64,000 nucleotides of DNA from a candidate division WOR-3 bacterium. GTDB taxonomy: Bacteria > SDB-A. The stretch's first letter is position 1. Each line of letters opens with the position of its first letter. Below the pieces are notes generated by a model. The model had not been told where the DNA came from. It made no database searches and was given only the letters and a program-made list of their open reading frames with translations. Position numbers and translations under genes: made by a program. Shown here piece after piece: positions 18,304 through 27,198 of this stretch. The stretch is taken from assembly GCA_016934535.1 (NCBI GenBank), contig JAFGSQ010000007.1, forward strand, positions 1 to 64,000, given 5' to 3'.

Positions 18304-21300
18304 ATGCCGAGAAAGAAACAAACAGAAAAGAAAATAATAGCAGAGCAAAAACCCGCGGAAGCAGAGATAAAAGTCTCGGATTTTATAAAAAGCGGTAAAA
18401 AAATCCTTCTCATCACGGGAGAAGAGGGGTCTGGAAAGTCTTTTCTGTTGGACCGATTTTTCAAAGAAAGCAACTGCGCCGGCACAAGTGAAAAAGTTTT
18501 CAGATACGATATCGACAACCTGCGTAAATTATCCAATCCTTTGGATTTTTTGGAATTTTTTGCCGACAGCCTTGATTCAGCTTTTGAACTGAAAGGTTTT
18601 GACCGAGGAAACACAATATACGAAAAAACGCAGAAGATACAGGACCGCTTCAACGCGATTAACAGCTTTCATAATCCTGAAAGAATTCTGCTCGTTATAG
18701 ACGGTGCGGAAAAGTATTCTGAAATAACAAAATTCATTCCCTGTCCCTGCGACTGGTTCAGATTCATCATATCTTCGAGGAAAAACGAACTGCTGAAATT
18801 CTGGGCCTGCAAATGGAGTGAAAATGATTTCCTGGAAATAGACTTGGGAAAAGGCGATTGTTCGCAGATTCTTGAAAAAATGGATCCTGAAACGAAAAAT
18901 TTTATAAAAAACAGCATCTCGAAAGCAGAAGAGATTTCGCCGTCGGATATGATCATCGCTTGTGCCGCTTTTGAGATGTCGGGAGACAGCCAAAAATCAT
19001 TTGACGCAGAATCATACTGCATGAAGATATGCGAACATCTGCGCTTGAAAGAGGCGGAGACTGTAGAGGCGAAGGTAATTTTGTCTCTTTCCGCCTGTGG
19101 ATTCCCCGTGAGGGGAAAAGATCTTTCTGCTTTGACCGGGATAGCGGTAAATACGGCATTAAAAAAGCCGAAAGGTTTGGGCAGGCTCATAAAAACAGGT
19201 CTTGACAAAAAAGGGGAATTGCTCGTTGAAATCGCAAACCGAAAGTTCTCCGAGTTCGTCAGAGTGGAATTCTCCTGTCAAATTGGAAAAATTGAATCGA
19301 AAATCGTCGGTTTTTTGTCTGAAAAAGCCAAGCCGATAGATTTGGATTTTCGCGAGTTCTGCTTAAAATTCAGAGCGTGCACTATATCAAATGATTTTGT
19401 AACGGGGAAAGGATTCGAACTTGAAACGCTGAAAGCGTTTGCATGGGACATGTATTATGAAACTTCAGACTTATCGATACCTCTTGGATTGATATCAAAA
19501 GCCGTTGAATACAATCTCGGCAAGAACCCCAGAAATGAACTCTGTGAAAGCAATTTGGTGTCTCTGTTCCTGTATTCCGAGGAGCTTTTCAATTCCAAAA
19601 ACACGGAAAAAGAAAACGAGTCATCTGTTTTTACTCAATTTCTGAAAGAAGGAGTGAGTGAAGTACAAACAGCTCTTTCAAAAATGTCTAAATTGGACGA
19701 TTTGGCCTATTACAGCTATACGGTCCTGCTGACCCTGTCGCTGGTTCTTGCGCGAGGAAAGAGAAAAGAAAATACCGATGTGACATTGGGATCATTGTTC
19801 GAGGATGTTTTCATCAGACTGTCGGAAGGCACCGGAGACTGGAGATTCTATTTTTCAGATAAATTCATGGCTTACTGGGCTTCATTCATACTTCTGGTCC
19901 ATTCTTCAGATGACGTGTGGAAATTTTTGACAATAGGAGCGATTGATAAAAATGAAAAAGACAGGATCGCCCTTCGAGTAATTGACGAGATGATTTCCTC
20001 AAAAGACGCAGAAGGAGCTCTCGTCTTGACGAAGAAAATAAACGACTCTGAAGAGAAAGCACAGAAATATTCCGAGATAGCTCTGATTCTGGCGAATTCG
20101 GAAGACCCTTCCAAAGCGCTCAGGATTTTGATGTCGACAGGTGATATAAAAAGCAGAGCTTCAATTCTTTCTCTGGTTTCCAAAAAAATAGCTTCTGTAG
20201 GTCAAATTGACGAAGCCATATCCATAGCAGAAAGTATTGACGATAAGGACGAAAAATATTCGGCGATGTCATTCGCCGCGGTTTCTTACGCGGAAAAAAT
20301 GAAAGATTCCCGGGAAGACAACTCGGTTTTGAACAAGGCTCTGCGGATAAGCGAAAAAATTGAAGACGTCTATCTTAAAAACAAGACAATTGCGGATATT
20401 GCGATAAAGGTTTCGTCGGCCAGGCTTGAAGAAGGACTTTCCATTCTAGATAGAATTGCATCGGATGATCACGAAATGAGATCGTTCGCACTTTCCGAAA
20501 TTTCAAAAGAACTGTCGGAAAAAAACATGAATGATAAAGCAGAGGATGTCGCCAACATCATGCCTGACAACATATACAAATCCAGCGCTTTGGCTTTTCT
20601 TGCAAAAAGGCTTTATCAAAAAGGTTCGAAGGAAAAAGCGTACGAAATCGCCGACAAAATTCCTTTTTTCAGTTACAAATTTCAGACGCTTTTTCAAATG
20701 TCCAAGGATTCAAGCAAGACGGAAGACAAATATGACGCAATCCCTCCTCCGCCCGAAGATGAGGAGGCGGAAAAAAGGGAAGCAGGTGAAAAATTTAAAG
20801 AAGCTCTGATTAAAGGAGACGTAAAAACCGCATTGGAAATACTTGATTGCCTGATCGAGCAAATTGAAAAAATCGGTCTTCTGCTTAAAACTGTCCGTTC
20901 CGGAGAAGAACTCAGTGATTCGCGAAAAAGAGCCGTTTTTTATGATTCTGTGATTGAAGCTCTCAAGAAGATGAATCTCGATCCGAGTGCGCACATGAGG
21001 GTGATGTCACTGATCGCCTGCGGCATGGCTAAAACAGGTGATGTAGAAAAAGCTTTGGTCCGGATGGCGGGCGACCTCGTCAAGAAAAGTTTTTCAGAGG
21101 AAACTTTTGCGACAGCGGAATTGCTGAATGATATATCAGGCCATCTTGTCAAGTCGATGAATCAGACGATGACGTATCAATACATAGAAAAACCCGACGA
21201 ATTCAACGACAAAGCGAGACTTCTCGGATCTATAGTAAAAATGTTCATAGAAAATTCTGACATCGGCTCCGCGATCGCCATATCGGAAAGTATATCCGAG

Positions 21301-22488
21301 CCTTACGAAAAAAGCCGGATGAGAACCGAAATAGCTCTGCATTTTATCCTCACCGGAGAAAAAGACAAAGCCCTCGATATAGTAAGAAAAATTGAAAATG
21401 ACATAGAAAGGGATGAATCTCTTTCAAAGCTGTCTGAAAAAACAGCGCTTTTGGCAGGACCCGAAGAGGCGCAGGGAATTCTCAATGAAATTTCCCAGGA
21501 CTGGCTGAGAAAAGAGACGATATCTCAAATCGTCATGAAATTCGCCGAGAGGAAAGATTATCAGACTGCTCTGTTTTATGCCGGAAAAACCGGAGACACA
21601 GCATGCGTATCTGTTCTTTACGCAAAAATAGCATGTTCTGCATACAAGGAAAAAAGCAGAGCTGAGTTTGAAAATATTTTTTTGTCCGCCGTAAACATGA
21701 CTCGACAGATATCCTGCGAAAAACATAAATCGAGAGCGCTTTCGGAGATAGCGGCGTGTCTTCTCAAAGTTGACCTTGTGGACAAAGCAATCGAAGTCTC
21801 TGAACTGATAACTGATCCGTTCGAAAAGTTCCAGGCGGTTTTGTTTCTCGAAGACTGGATGTTTGAAAACGGATACCGAAAGAAAGCGCTGGAATTGTCG
21901 GATCACGTTTACGGGATTCTGAAACTCATTGAAAATCACGACGAAAGATCCGAAGCATACGCCGAGTTTGTCAGAAACCTGATTAATAACAGAGACGCCG
22001 GTAAAGCCGAGGCAATTGCGGAAGAGATATCCGACAGCGACAGAAAGGCGAGGCTGCTGGCTCTGATTGTATTGGAAAAGTTCAAAGAAAGGGGATCGGA
22101 TGATTGTTCCCGTCTTTTGAGCAAGATATTTGATGCTGCCGACAAGATTCAAAACAGAAAAGACAGATCGAAATCACTGGAGGATATTTTTGTGATGTGC
22201 CTGACGGAAAATTACCTGGAAAAGATTGGAAAATTTTTAAGAACTTCATTTTTGCATCCTGAACTGTCGAGGGATTCGGCAAGCGCCCTTTACAATGCAC
22301 TTATACAGACGAGTTATCAGGACAGAATGAGAATTATAGAATCAATGCGTATATTTTTTCCTGTTTTCTCAGGAACAGCAACCCGTCTGGCTTTGATTTC
22401 GCTTGTCAAAGCGGGTGAGATGTCTTCTGTCTCGGAAATACTAAAAACAGTTCCCGAACTCTCCCGCTGCCGGACCGGAAATTACTGA
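18304..22488 (+). CDS. Large P-loop NTPase with about 1000 residues of helical repeats, unknown function
   Basis: 1394 residues, no signal peptide. A basic/charged N-terminus leads to Walker A GEEGSGKS (39-46), then RILLVIDGAE (127-136) as Walker B-like, in an AAA/STAND-style layout, with a possible winged-helix segment around 240-330. From about residue 530 to the end there are many degenerate helical repeats of about 30-40 residues with the pattern A-x-x-I-A-x-x-I-x-D-x-x-x-R and A-L-x-I (for example ISIAESIDDKDEKYS, ALRISEKIEDVY, AIAISESISEPYEKSRM), most like TPR/HEAT-type solenoids. An acidic stretch with PPPPEDEEAEKRE near residue 815 may be a linker. GGGAG precedes the ATG. It has its own promoter and no operon partners. 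I do not recognise an orthologous family. Confidence 0.85.
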   Translation: MPRKKQTEKKIIAEQKPAEAEIKVSDFIKSGKKILLITGEEGSGKSFLLDRFFKESNCAGTSEKVFRYDIDNLRKLSNPLDFLEFFADSLDSAFELKGFDRGNTIYEKTQKIQDRFNAINSFHNPERILLVIDGAEKYSEITKFIPCPCDWFRFIISSRKNELLKFWACKWSENDFLEIDLGKGDCSQILEKMDPETKNFIKNSISKAEEISPSDMIIACAAFEMSGDSQKSFDAESYCMKICEHLRLKEAETVEAKVILSLSACGFPVRGKDLSALTGIAVNTALKKPKGLGRLIKTGLDKKGELLVEIANRKFSEFVRVEFSCQIGKIESKIVGFLSEKAKPIDLDFREFCLKFRACTISNDFVTGKGFELETLKAFAWDMYYETSDLSIPLGLISKAVEYNLGKNPRNELCESNLVSLFLYSEELFNSKNTEKENESSVFTQFLKEGVSEVQTALSKMSKLDDLAYYSYTVLLTLSLVLARGKRKENTDVTLGSLFEDVFIRLSEGTGDWRFYFSDKFMAYWASFILLVHSSDDVWKFLTIGAIDKNEKDRIALRVIDEMISSKDAEGALVLTKKINDSEEKAQKYSEIALILANSEDPSKALRILMSTGDIKSRASILSLVSKKIASVGQIDEAISIAESIDDKDEKYSAMSFAAVSYAEKMKDSREDNSVLNKALRISEKIEDVYLKNKTIADIAIKVSSARLEEGLSILDRIASDDHEMRSFALSEISKELSEKNMNDKAEDVANIMPDNIYKSSALAFLAKRLYQKGSKEKAYEIADKIPFFSYKFQTLFQMSKDSSKTEDKYDAIPPPPEDEEAEKREAGEKFKEALIKGDVKTALEILDCLIEQIEKIGLLLKTVRSGEELSDSRKRAVFYDSVIEALKKMNLDPSAHMRVMSLIACGMAKTGDVEKALVRMAGDLVKKSFSEETFATAELLNDISGHLVKSMNQTMTYQYIEKPDEFNDKARLLGSIVKMFIENSDIGSAIAISESISEPYEKSRMRTEIALHFILTGEKDKALDIVRKIENDIERDESLSKLSEKTALLAGPEEAQGILNEISQDWLRKETISQIVMKFAERKDYQTALFYAGKTGDTACVSVLYAKIACSAYKEKSRAEFENIFLSAVNMTRQISCEKHKSRALSEIAACLLKVDLVDKAIEVSELITDPFEKFQAVLFLEDWMFENGYRKKALELSDHVYGILKLIENHDERSEAYAEFVRNLINNRDAGKAEAIAEEISDSDRKARLLALIVLEKFKERGSDDCSRLLSKIFDAADKIQNRKDRSKSLEDIFVMCLTENYLEKIGKFLRTSFLHPELSRDSASALYNALIQTSYQDRMRIIESMRIFFPVFSGTATRLALISLVKAGEMSSVSEILKTVPELSRCRTGNY

Positions 22489-22510
22489 TTCTGAAGTCTT
22501 TGAATAATTA

Positions 22511-23494
22511 TCAAATATGATGCCGGTCCAGGATGCCGTTCCATGTGTTGGAAACCACGAGGGAAGCCAGTTCGAGATCCACTTTGGTAAAGGGCGGAGT
22601 CTGCTTGTTGTGCAAAGATATGATGCCTATCAAATCGTCGTTTTCGTCGAAAAGAGGGTAGACCATGATGGATTTGTTTTTGTAGTGTTTCCATCCGCTG
22701 ACGTTTATTTCTTTTTCCTCTGAAATGTCGCTTATGAGAACCGGTTCTTTTTTTGTCATGACCCTTTCGAGTATGGAGCCCTCTTTTAAAGGGAAAGGGA
22801 TTTTGTCCGGAGTGTGACCTTTGTCCAGCGCGTCGAGAAGAACGAGCCCATTTTCCTTCACGAGAAAGAGACTGCCTCCGTCGGATGCCATTTTCTTCGC
22901 GATCTCGGAAAGAAGATCTTTTCCTATTTCGTTGAGTTTTGAGCGCAAAATCACTTTTTTGGAAGATCTGACAATTTCCTTGAGCTTCAGGTTGATGTTT
23001 TCCAGTTCTTCGTTTTTCGCTTTCAGCTGTTCAATGAAATTCCTTCTTTCAGTTACGTCTCTTATTATCGCCTGAAGGATGTCCTCCCCGCCTATGAATA
23101 TCCTGTTTAGGCTGACCTCGCAATAGATCTTGGAGCCGTCTTTTTTTAAAAACTGCCAGTCGAAATTCTGGGAGCGGTCTTTGAAGGTCTGTTCTATGAA
23201 TGACTCTATCGCCTCTTTTGAATTGCGGCCGCCGGGCTGAATATCAGGAGAGAAATCGGAAAGGAGGCATCCGATTATGTCCTCCTTCCCGCGTCCGAAT
23301 ATTCTGCAGGCCTGTGAGTTGCAGTCAATAATGACGTCTATCATGTGAAAAAGCCCGTCAGGCAGGGATTCGAAAAGCACTCTGTATTTTTTTTCGTTTT
23401 CCCAGAGCGCGTTTTCCGACAGTTCCGACTCGCTCCTCAGTTTTTCAAGTTCGGCGATTCTTGCCTCAAGTTCAGAAATCTTTTTGTCTTCCAT
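22511..23494 (-). CDS. PAS-GAF sensor protein without output domain
   Basis: 327 residues. An N-terminal coiled coil (about 1-30) precedes a PAS domain (about 30-155: YRVLFESLPDGLFHM, then the PAC-like RDVTERRNF), a second coiled coil (about 155-185) and a GAF domain (about 190-325: GGSLFLVKENG, IMVYPLFDENDDLIGIISLHNK). There is no histidine kinase, GGDEF, cyclase or DNA-binding segment after the GAF, so it may act as a partner subunit or a regulator in trans. It follows the subtilase gene on the same strand after a 39-base gap that contains a strong hairpin. Ligands unknown. Confidence 0.82.
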   Translation of the reverse strand: MEDKKISELEARIAELEKLRSESELSENALWENEKKYRVLFESLPDGLFHMIDVIIDCNSQACRIFGRGKEDIIGCLLSDFSPDIQPGGRNSKEAIESFIEQTFKDRSQNFDWQFLKKDGSKIYCEVSLNRIFIGGEDILQAIIRDVTERRNFIEQLKAKNEELENINLKLKEIVRSSKKVILRSKLNEIGKDLLSEIAKKMASDGGSLFLVKENGLVLLDALDKGHTPDKIPFPLKEGSILERVMTKKEPVLISDISEEKEINVSGWKHYKNKSIMVYPLFDENDDLIGIISLHNKQTPPFTKVDLELASLVVSNTWNGILDRHHI

Positions 23495-23505
23495 ATTTTT
23501 TACTC

Positions 23506-23531
23506 AGGGAGGGGAAATCCCCTCCCTTTTT
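23506..23531 (+). terminator. Perfect hairpin followed by a T-run, oriented on the + strand
   Basis: AGGGAGGGG (23506-23514) pairs perfectly with CCCCTCCCT (23519-23527) around a four-base AAAT loop and is followed by T on the + strand. Both neighbouring genes run on the - strand, so as a terminator it would stop antisense transcription. On the - strand it would be an RNA hairpin between the subtilase and PAS-GAF genes. Confidence 0.5.
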
Positions 23532-23533
23532 GT

Positions 23534-25579
23534 TCAGTTGATCTTGACCAGTCTAATACTTCTTGAATCTTTCGAAGTCGTCAGATTGACGATGTAAGAC
23601 CCGCCAGGCAAAATGCTTCCTGTTTCGTCCCTGCCGTCAAAGCTGATCCTCTTAACTCCAGGCATCTGGTGGGAGTCGACAAGCGTTCTTACAAGCCTGC
23701 CGCTCATGTCGAAAACACTTATATTTGTGTGACTTTCGTAGGGTAGTTCGAAATTTATCAGCGAATTGTCACTGAAAACAGGGGATGAAGAATAAAATCC
23801 GAGAGAAGAAACTGATACATCATTTCCGATCTCTTCCTCAATTCCAGTCGAGAGATTGACAACTATCGCCCTCATGAAATAAGTCTCGTCCCATGAAGAC
23901 CATCCGGCGTCGTAGTCCCACGCTCTGCCGTTGTCTGCGTAATCGTAACCGTAAACCGGCATATTGGTGCCGTCGTATATCATTCCGACGACGAAGTTAG
24001 TGTTTGACGAGTACTGGATGTTGGCAGATGAGATATTCCAGAGGTTCCACTGGTTGTCCACGCCGCCTGTAGCAGTCCAGGATCCGGCTTCTGAGCCGGG
24101 CTGGCTTCCTGTCCAGTTCCAGACTTTGAGGTTGAAGTTGTTGTTGCCGCTATTATTTGTTTGTAAATATATCTTTGCGTAAAGGAGTCTGTACGTTCCT
24201 CTTGTCGCGGGCATCGTCATCCTGTTGGCAGAACCGGCTCCCGCGCCGGACCAGTAATAACCGCTGGTCGGTGTCCCGTCGTCGTATATCAGTTCTGTCG
24301 TGTCTCCGCCCGGACCTCCTCCTCCCTGAAGGGCGGCTTGGGCGTTTATTCTTCCGGCGCCCATGTAGCCGCTGTTGTAGTAAGAACAACCAGTCATAGG
24401 GTCGCAGGAGTTGTAGAGCCTGTCTCTTATCTGGGTGTTGGTCTCGGATGGAAACTGGCATCTGACAAGAGTGGCGAGGCCTGCCGTAATCGGACACGCC
24501 ATAGAAGTTCCGTCCATATATGTATACTGACTAAAAGGTACAGTAGAGTATATGTTTGTGCCTGGGGCGGAGATATCTACCCACGTTCCGTAGTTGGAAA
24601 AGCTCGCTTTTTGGTCATTCGAATTTGTTGCGGCGACAGCTATGACATTGGAGTAATATGCCGGATAAACGGGAGTGCTGACGTTGTCGTTCGCCGCCGC
24701 GGCGAATGCGATGACGTCGTAGTTATTGAAGGCGTCGTTGATGGCAGATTCTATTGAGGAGCTTGGAGAATACCCGCCCCAGCTCATAGACAGAGCGTCG
24801 GCGCCGTTCTGAGATGCGAAATAGATACCCTGCGTGAGAGCGGTCGTATAAAGCTGGGTTCTGACGCCTATCAAGCCTATGTTGAATCCTATCGAAGCGA
24901 CTCCGGTTCCGTTGTTTCCTTTGGCGGCGGCGCAGCCCGAGCAGTGAGTCCCGTGGCTTTCGCTCGTGTTCGGCGGAGTGGGATCGCTGTCCATGTCTGC
25001 GTAATCGTATCCGGTCATATAGTTCGGAGACAGGTCTTCGTGACCCATTTCAACCGCGTCGTCTACTATGGCGACTATCTTGCCGTGACTGCCGGTCTGA
25101 ATGTCCCACGCCGCGGAGGCGCTTATCTTAGGAAGAAACCACTGATATGTGTAGTAAGGATCGTTAGGAGTGAGGAAAGGCTCCCATCCGGTGCTGTGTT
25201 TGTTAGTAAAAGCTTCCATTCTATAGTTTGGTTCAGCGAATTCGACTTCGGCACAAGATCTGAATGCGTTTACTGACGACATCGCCATCTGGTCAGATGA
25301 ACAGACGAAAACATAGATCATGTCGAGGCCGTAATCGATGTTTTTCGTGTTGTCATAATCCGGAATGAGCTGTCGGAATGATTGTACCTGATGCTCGGTG
25401 AAAACGGCGTCAAGAGAAGCGTAACCGCTTCTGAGGAACGTATTGTCCGATTCGAAAGAGACTGAATTTCTCAGATCAGTCCTGAATTTGACTATTACTT
25501 CGCCGTCCTTGTGGAGCATTTCAGCCGAAAGAACGGACGCAAAAAGAGCAATCGCAAGAAACACGCGCATCATTTTCAC
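23534..25579 (-). CDS. Secreted subtilisin-family (S8) serine protease with C-terminal sorting-type domain
   Basis: 681 residues. Start GTG 25579 is preferred (GGGAGG five bases upstream); ATGs follow at 25573 and 25570. Signal peptide MRVFLAIALFASVLSA. A propeptide-like region covers about 25-125. The catalytic triad is complete: Asp173 in AIVDDAV, His209 in SHGTHCSG, Ser359 in GTSMACP, with the oxyanion Asn near 297. A carbohydrate-binding or jelly-roll-like segment follows (about 430-580). The last 80 residues form an Ig-like module ending FDMSGRLVRTL ... PGGSYIVNLTT, typical of type IX-secretion-like or FlgD-type C-terminal domains. It is divergent from pfkA and heads a possible two-gene unit with the PAS-GAF gene. 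Confidence 0.93.
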   Translation of the reverse strand: MKMMRVFLAIALFASVLSAEMLHKDGEVIVKFRTDLRNSVSFESDNTFLRSGYASLDAVFTEHQVQSFRQLIPDYDNTKNIDYGLDMIYVFVCSSDQMAMSSVNAFRSCAEVEFAEPNYRMEAFTNKHSTGWEPFLTPNDPYYTYQWFLPKISASAAWDIQTGSHGKIVAIVDDAVEMGHEDLSPNYMTGYDYADMDSDPTPPNTSESHGTHCSGCAAAKGNNGTGVASIGFNIGLIGVRTQLYTTALTQGIYFASQNGADALSMSWGGYSPSSSIESAINDAFNNYDVIAFAAAANDNVSTPVYPAYYSNVIAVAATNSNDQKASFSNYGTWVDISAPGTNIYSTVPFSQYTYMDGTSMACPITAGLATLVRCQFPSETNTQIRDRLYNSCDPMTGCSYYNSGYMGAGRINAQAALQGGGGPGGDTTELIYDDGTPTSGYYWSGAGAGSANRMTMPATRGTYRLLYAKIYLQTNNSGNNNFNLKVWNWTGSQPGSEAGSWTATGGVDNQWNLWNISSANIQYSSNTNFVVGMIYDGTNMPVYGYDYADNGRAWDYDAGWSSWDETYFMRAIVVNLSTGIEEEIGNDVSVSSLGFYSSSPVFSDNSLINFELPYESHTNISVFDMSGRLVRTLVDSHQMPGVKRISFDGRDETGSILPGGSYIVNLTTSKDSRSIRLVKIN

Positions 25580-25638
25580 AAAAGCCTCCCTTTGTTCAGT
25601 CGCAGAAGTTAAACTGTTTTTTTTCAGCGACTTAATGT

Positions 25639-25644
25639 TATAAT
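25639..25644 (+). promoter_or_regulatory. Candidate -10 box for pfkA operon
   Basis: A perfect TATAAT lies 40 bases before the pfkA ATG in the region divergent from the subtilase gene. No good -35 is visible at 17 bases (the segment is T-rich), so only the -10 is proposed. Confidence 0.35.
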
Positions 25645-25683
25645 TTTACCTCAAAAATATCAAGGTGAAATAACGGAGGAATC

Positions 25684-26787
25684 ATGTCTGAAAATACCAA
25701 GAAAATCGGGATTCTTACAGGAGGGGGAGATTGTCCGGGGCTGAACGCTGTCATAAGAGGGGTCGCCAAATCGGCAATGAACCTCCGAGGGATGAAAGTA
25801 ATCGGTATAGAAGACGGATTTGAGGGCTTCGTAGAATCAAAAAAAATCGATCTGGACGAACAATCGGTTTCAGGGATTATAAACATCGGCGGCACGATTC
25901 TCGGTTCTTCAAACAAGGCCGACCCTTTCCGCTATCCTGTGACAATGCCTGACGGCAAGGTAAACGTGACCGACTCCTCCAAACAGGTACTGTTTAATTA
26001 CCAAAAGTGGGAGCTCGACGCTGTTGTCGCCATAGGAGGCGACGGCACGATGAACATTGCAAAAAAACTCCAGGACGCGGGGATGAACATTGTCGGAGTG
26101 CCTAAAACAATAGACAACGACTTGCAGGGCACGGACGTAACTTTCGGATTTATGACGGCCGTAGACATAGCGACGGAAGCAATAGACAGGCTTCACACAA
26201 CTGCTTCTTCGCACCACAGAGTCATGGTAATAGAGGTCATGGGCAGATACGCCGGCTGGATAGCTCTCGAGGCTGGACTCGCCGGCGGAGGAGACATCAT
26301 TCTCATTCCCGAGATACCGTTTCAATGGGAAGCTGTTTTCGACAAGGTCAAAACGAGGAGCAGAAAAGGGAAAAGATTCAGTATTGTAGTAGTCGCTGAA
26401 GGCGCTCACGCCGAAAACGAAGAACTCGTCGTCAAGGGGCAGGACCCGACGAGAACGGACCCAAAAAGACTCGGAGGCGTGGGAAATTACGTAGCCGCAA
26501 AGATTACTGAAAACACAGGGCTTGAGACGAGAGTCACGGTTCTGGGACATCTTCAGAGGGGAGGATCTCCAAACGCTTTTGACAGAATCCTTTCTACCAG
26601 GTTCGGAACGGAGGCCTCCGATCTGATAGACAGAAACGAATACGGAAAAATGGTGGCGCTCAGGGGCCAGGATATAGTCGCTATCCCTTTGAAAGAAGCC
26701 ATAAACGGACTGAAACTGGTTCCTCCCGGCGGCAAACTCGTCCATTGTGCCAAGTCCGTCGGAACTTGCCTCGGTATCACCGATTGA
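25684..26787 (+). CDS. pfkA: 6-phosphofructokinase, probably ATP-dependent, long-form (group III type)
   Basis: 367 residues; phosphorylates fructose 6-phosphate in glycolysis. Visible are GILTGGGDCPGLNAVIRG at the N-terminus, GGDGT, the catalytic PKTIDNDL, the substrate segment EVMGRYAGWIAL, and GHLQRGGSP. Gly after GGD in GGDGT is the residue that marks ATP use; Asp there would mark pyrophosphate use. The Lys in PKTIDND is the PPi/group III form, so the combination Gly/Lys fits the mixed group III enzymes. The ATG has GGAGG six bases upstream. It is the first gene of a pfkA-trxA-HAD unit. Confidence 0.94.
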   Translation: MSENTKKIGILTGGGDCPGLNAVIRGVAKSAMNLRGMKVIGIEDGFEGFVESKKIDLDEQSVSGIINIGGTILGSSNKADPFRYPVTMPDGKVNVTDSSKQVLFNYQKWELDAVVAIGGDGTMNIAKKLQDAGMNIVGVPKTIDNDLQGTDVTFGFMTAVDIATEAIDRLHTTASSHHRVMVIEVMGRYAGWIALEAGLAGGGDIILIPEIPFQWEAVFDKVKTRSRKGKRFSIVVVAEGAHAENEELVVKGQDPTRTDPKRLGGVGNYVAAKITENTGLETRVTVLGHLQRGGSPNAFDRILSTRFGTEASDLIDRNEYGKMVALRGQDIVAIPLKEAINGLKLVPPGGKLVHCAKSVGTCLGITD

Positions 26788-26838
26788 CCCTTGACATAAG
26801 GAACCGATCGATTACTTTTCAGATAAAACGGAGGAAAA

Positions 26839-27198
26839 ATGGAAAGGCTGACAAAAGAAACTTTTAAGGTTAAAGTTTTCGACTACGAAAAAGAAGGCGA
26901 TGTCCTGTCAATTAATCCTTTGCCCTGCATAGTTGATTTCTACGCCGATTGGTGCGGACCGTGCAAAATTTTAAAACCTGTTCTTGAAGAAATAGCCCGT
27001 GAGTACGAAGGAAAAATAAGCATCTATTCAGTCGACACGGAAGAACAGCAGGAACTGGCCGCGGCTTTTGGAATACAGAGTATTCCTTCCCTTTTGTTCG
27101 TGCCCAGGGGCGAAAAACCTCAAATGGCGATGGGCGCCTTGCCCAAACCCGCTCTCGAGAAAGCGATAAAAGACGTTCTTAAAGTAAATGCCGTCTAA
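26839..27198 (+). CDS. trxA: Thioredoxin
   Basis: 119 residues with the standard thioredoxin fold order and active site W-C-G-P-C at 38-42, followed by LKPVLEEIA. The cis-Pro loop is SIPSLLF, and the C-terminal helix is ALEKAIKDVL. A 20-residue N-terminal extension precedes the usual start of the fold. There is no signal peptide, so it is cytoplasmic, reducing protein disulfides. GGAGG lies five bases before the ATG, 51 bases after pfkA. The next gene overlaps its end by 11 bases. Confidence 0.93.
   Translation: MERLTKETFKVKVFDYEKEGDVLSINPLPCIVDFYADWCGPCKILKPVLEEIAREYEGKISIYSVDTEEQQELAAAFGIQSIPSLLFVPRGEKPQMAMGALPKPALEKAIKDVLKVNAV

Noticed and set aside
21424-22152. 242-codon open frame on the - strand
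   Set aside because: Antisense to the 1394-residue P-loop/repeat protein, which has a promoter, ribosome-binding site and regular repeats. No family features in the antisense frame.
25909-26745. 278-codon open frame on the - strand
   Set aside because: It lies wholly inside pfkA, whose family motifs are clear on the + strand; the antisense frame has no recognisable domain and reflects codon use.
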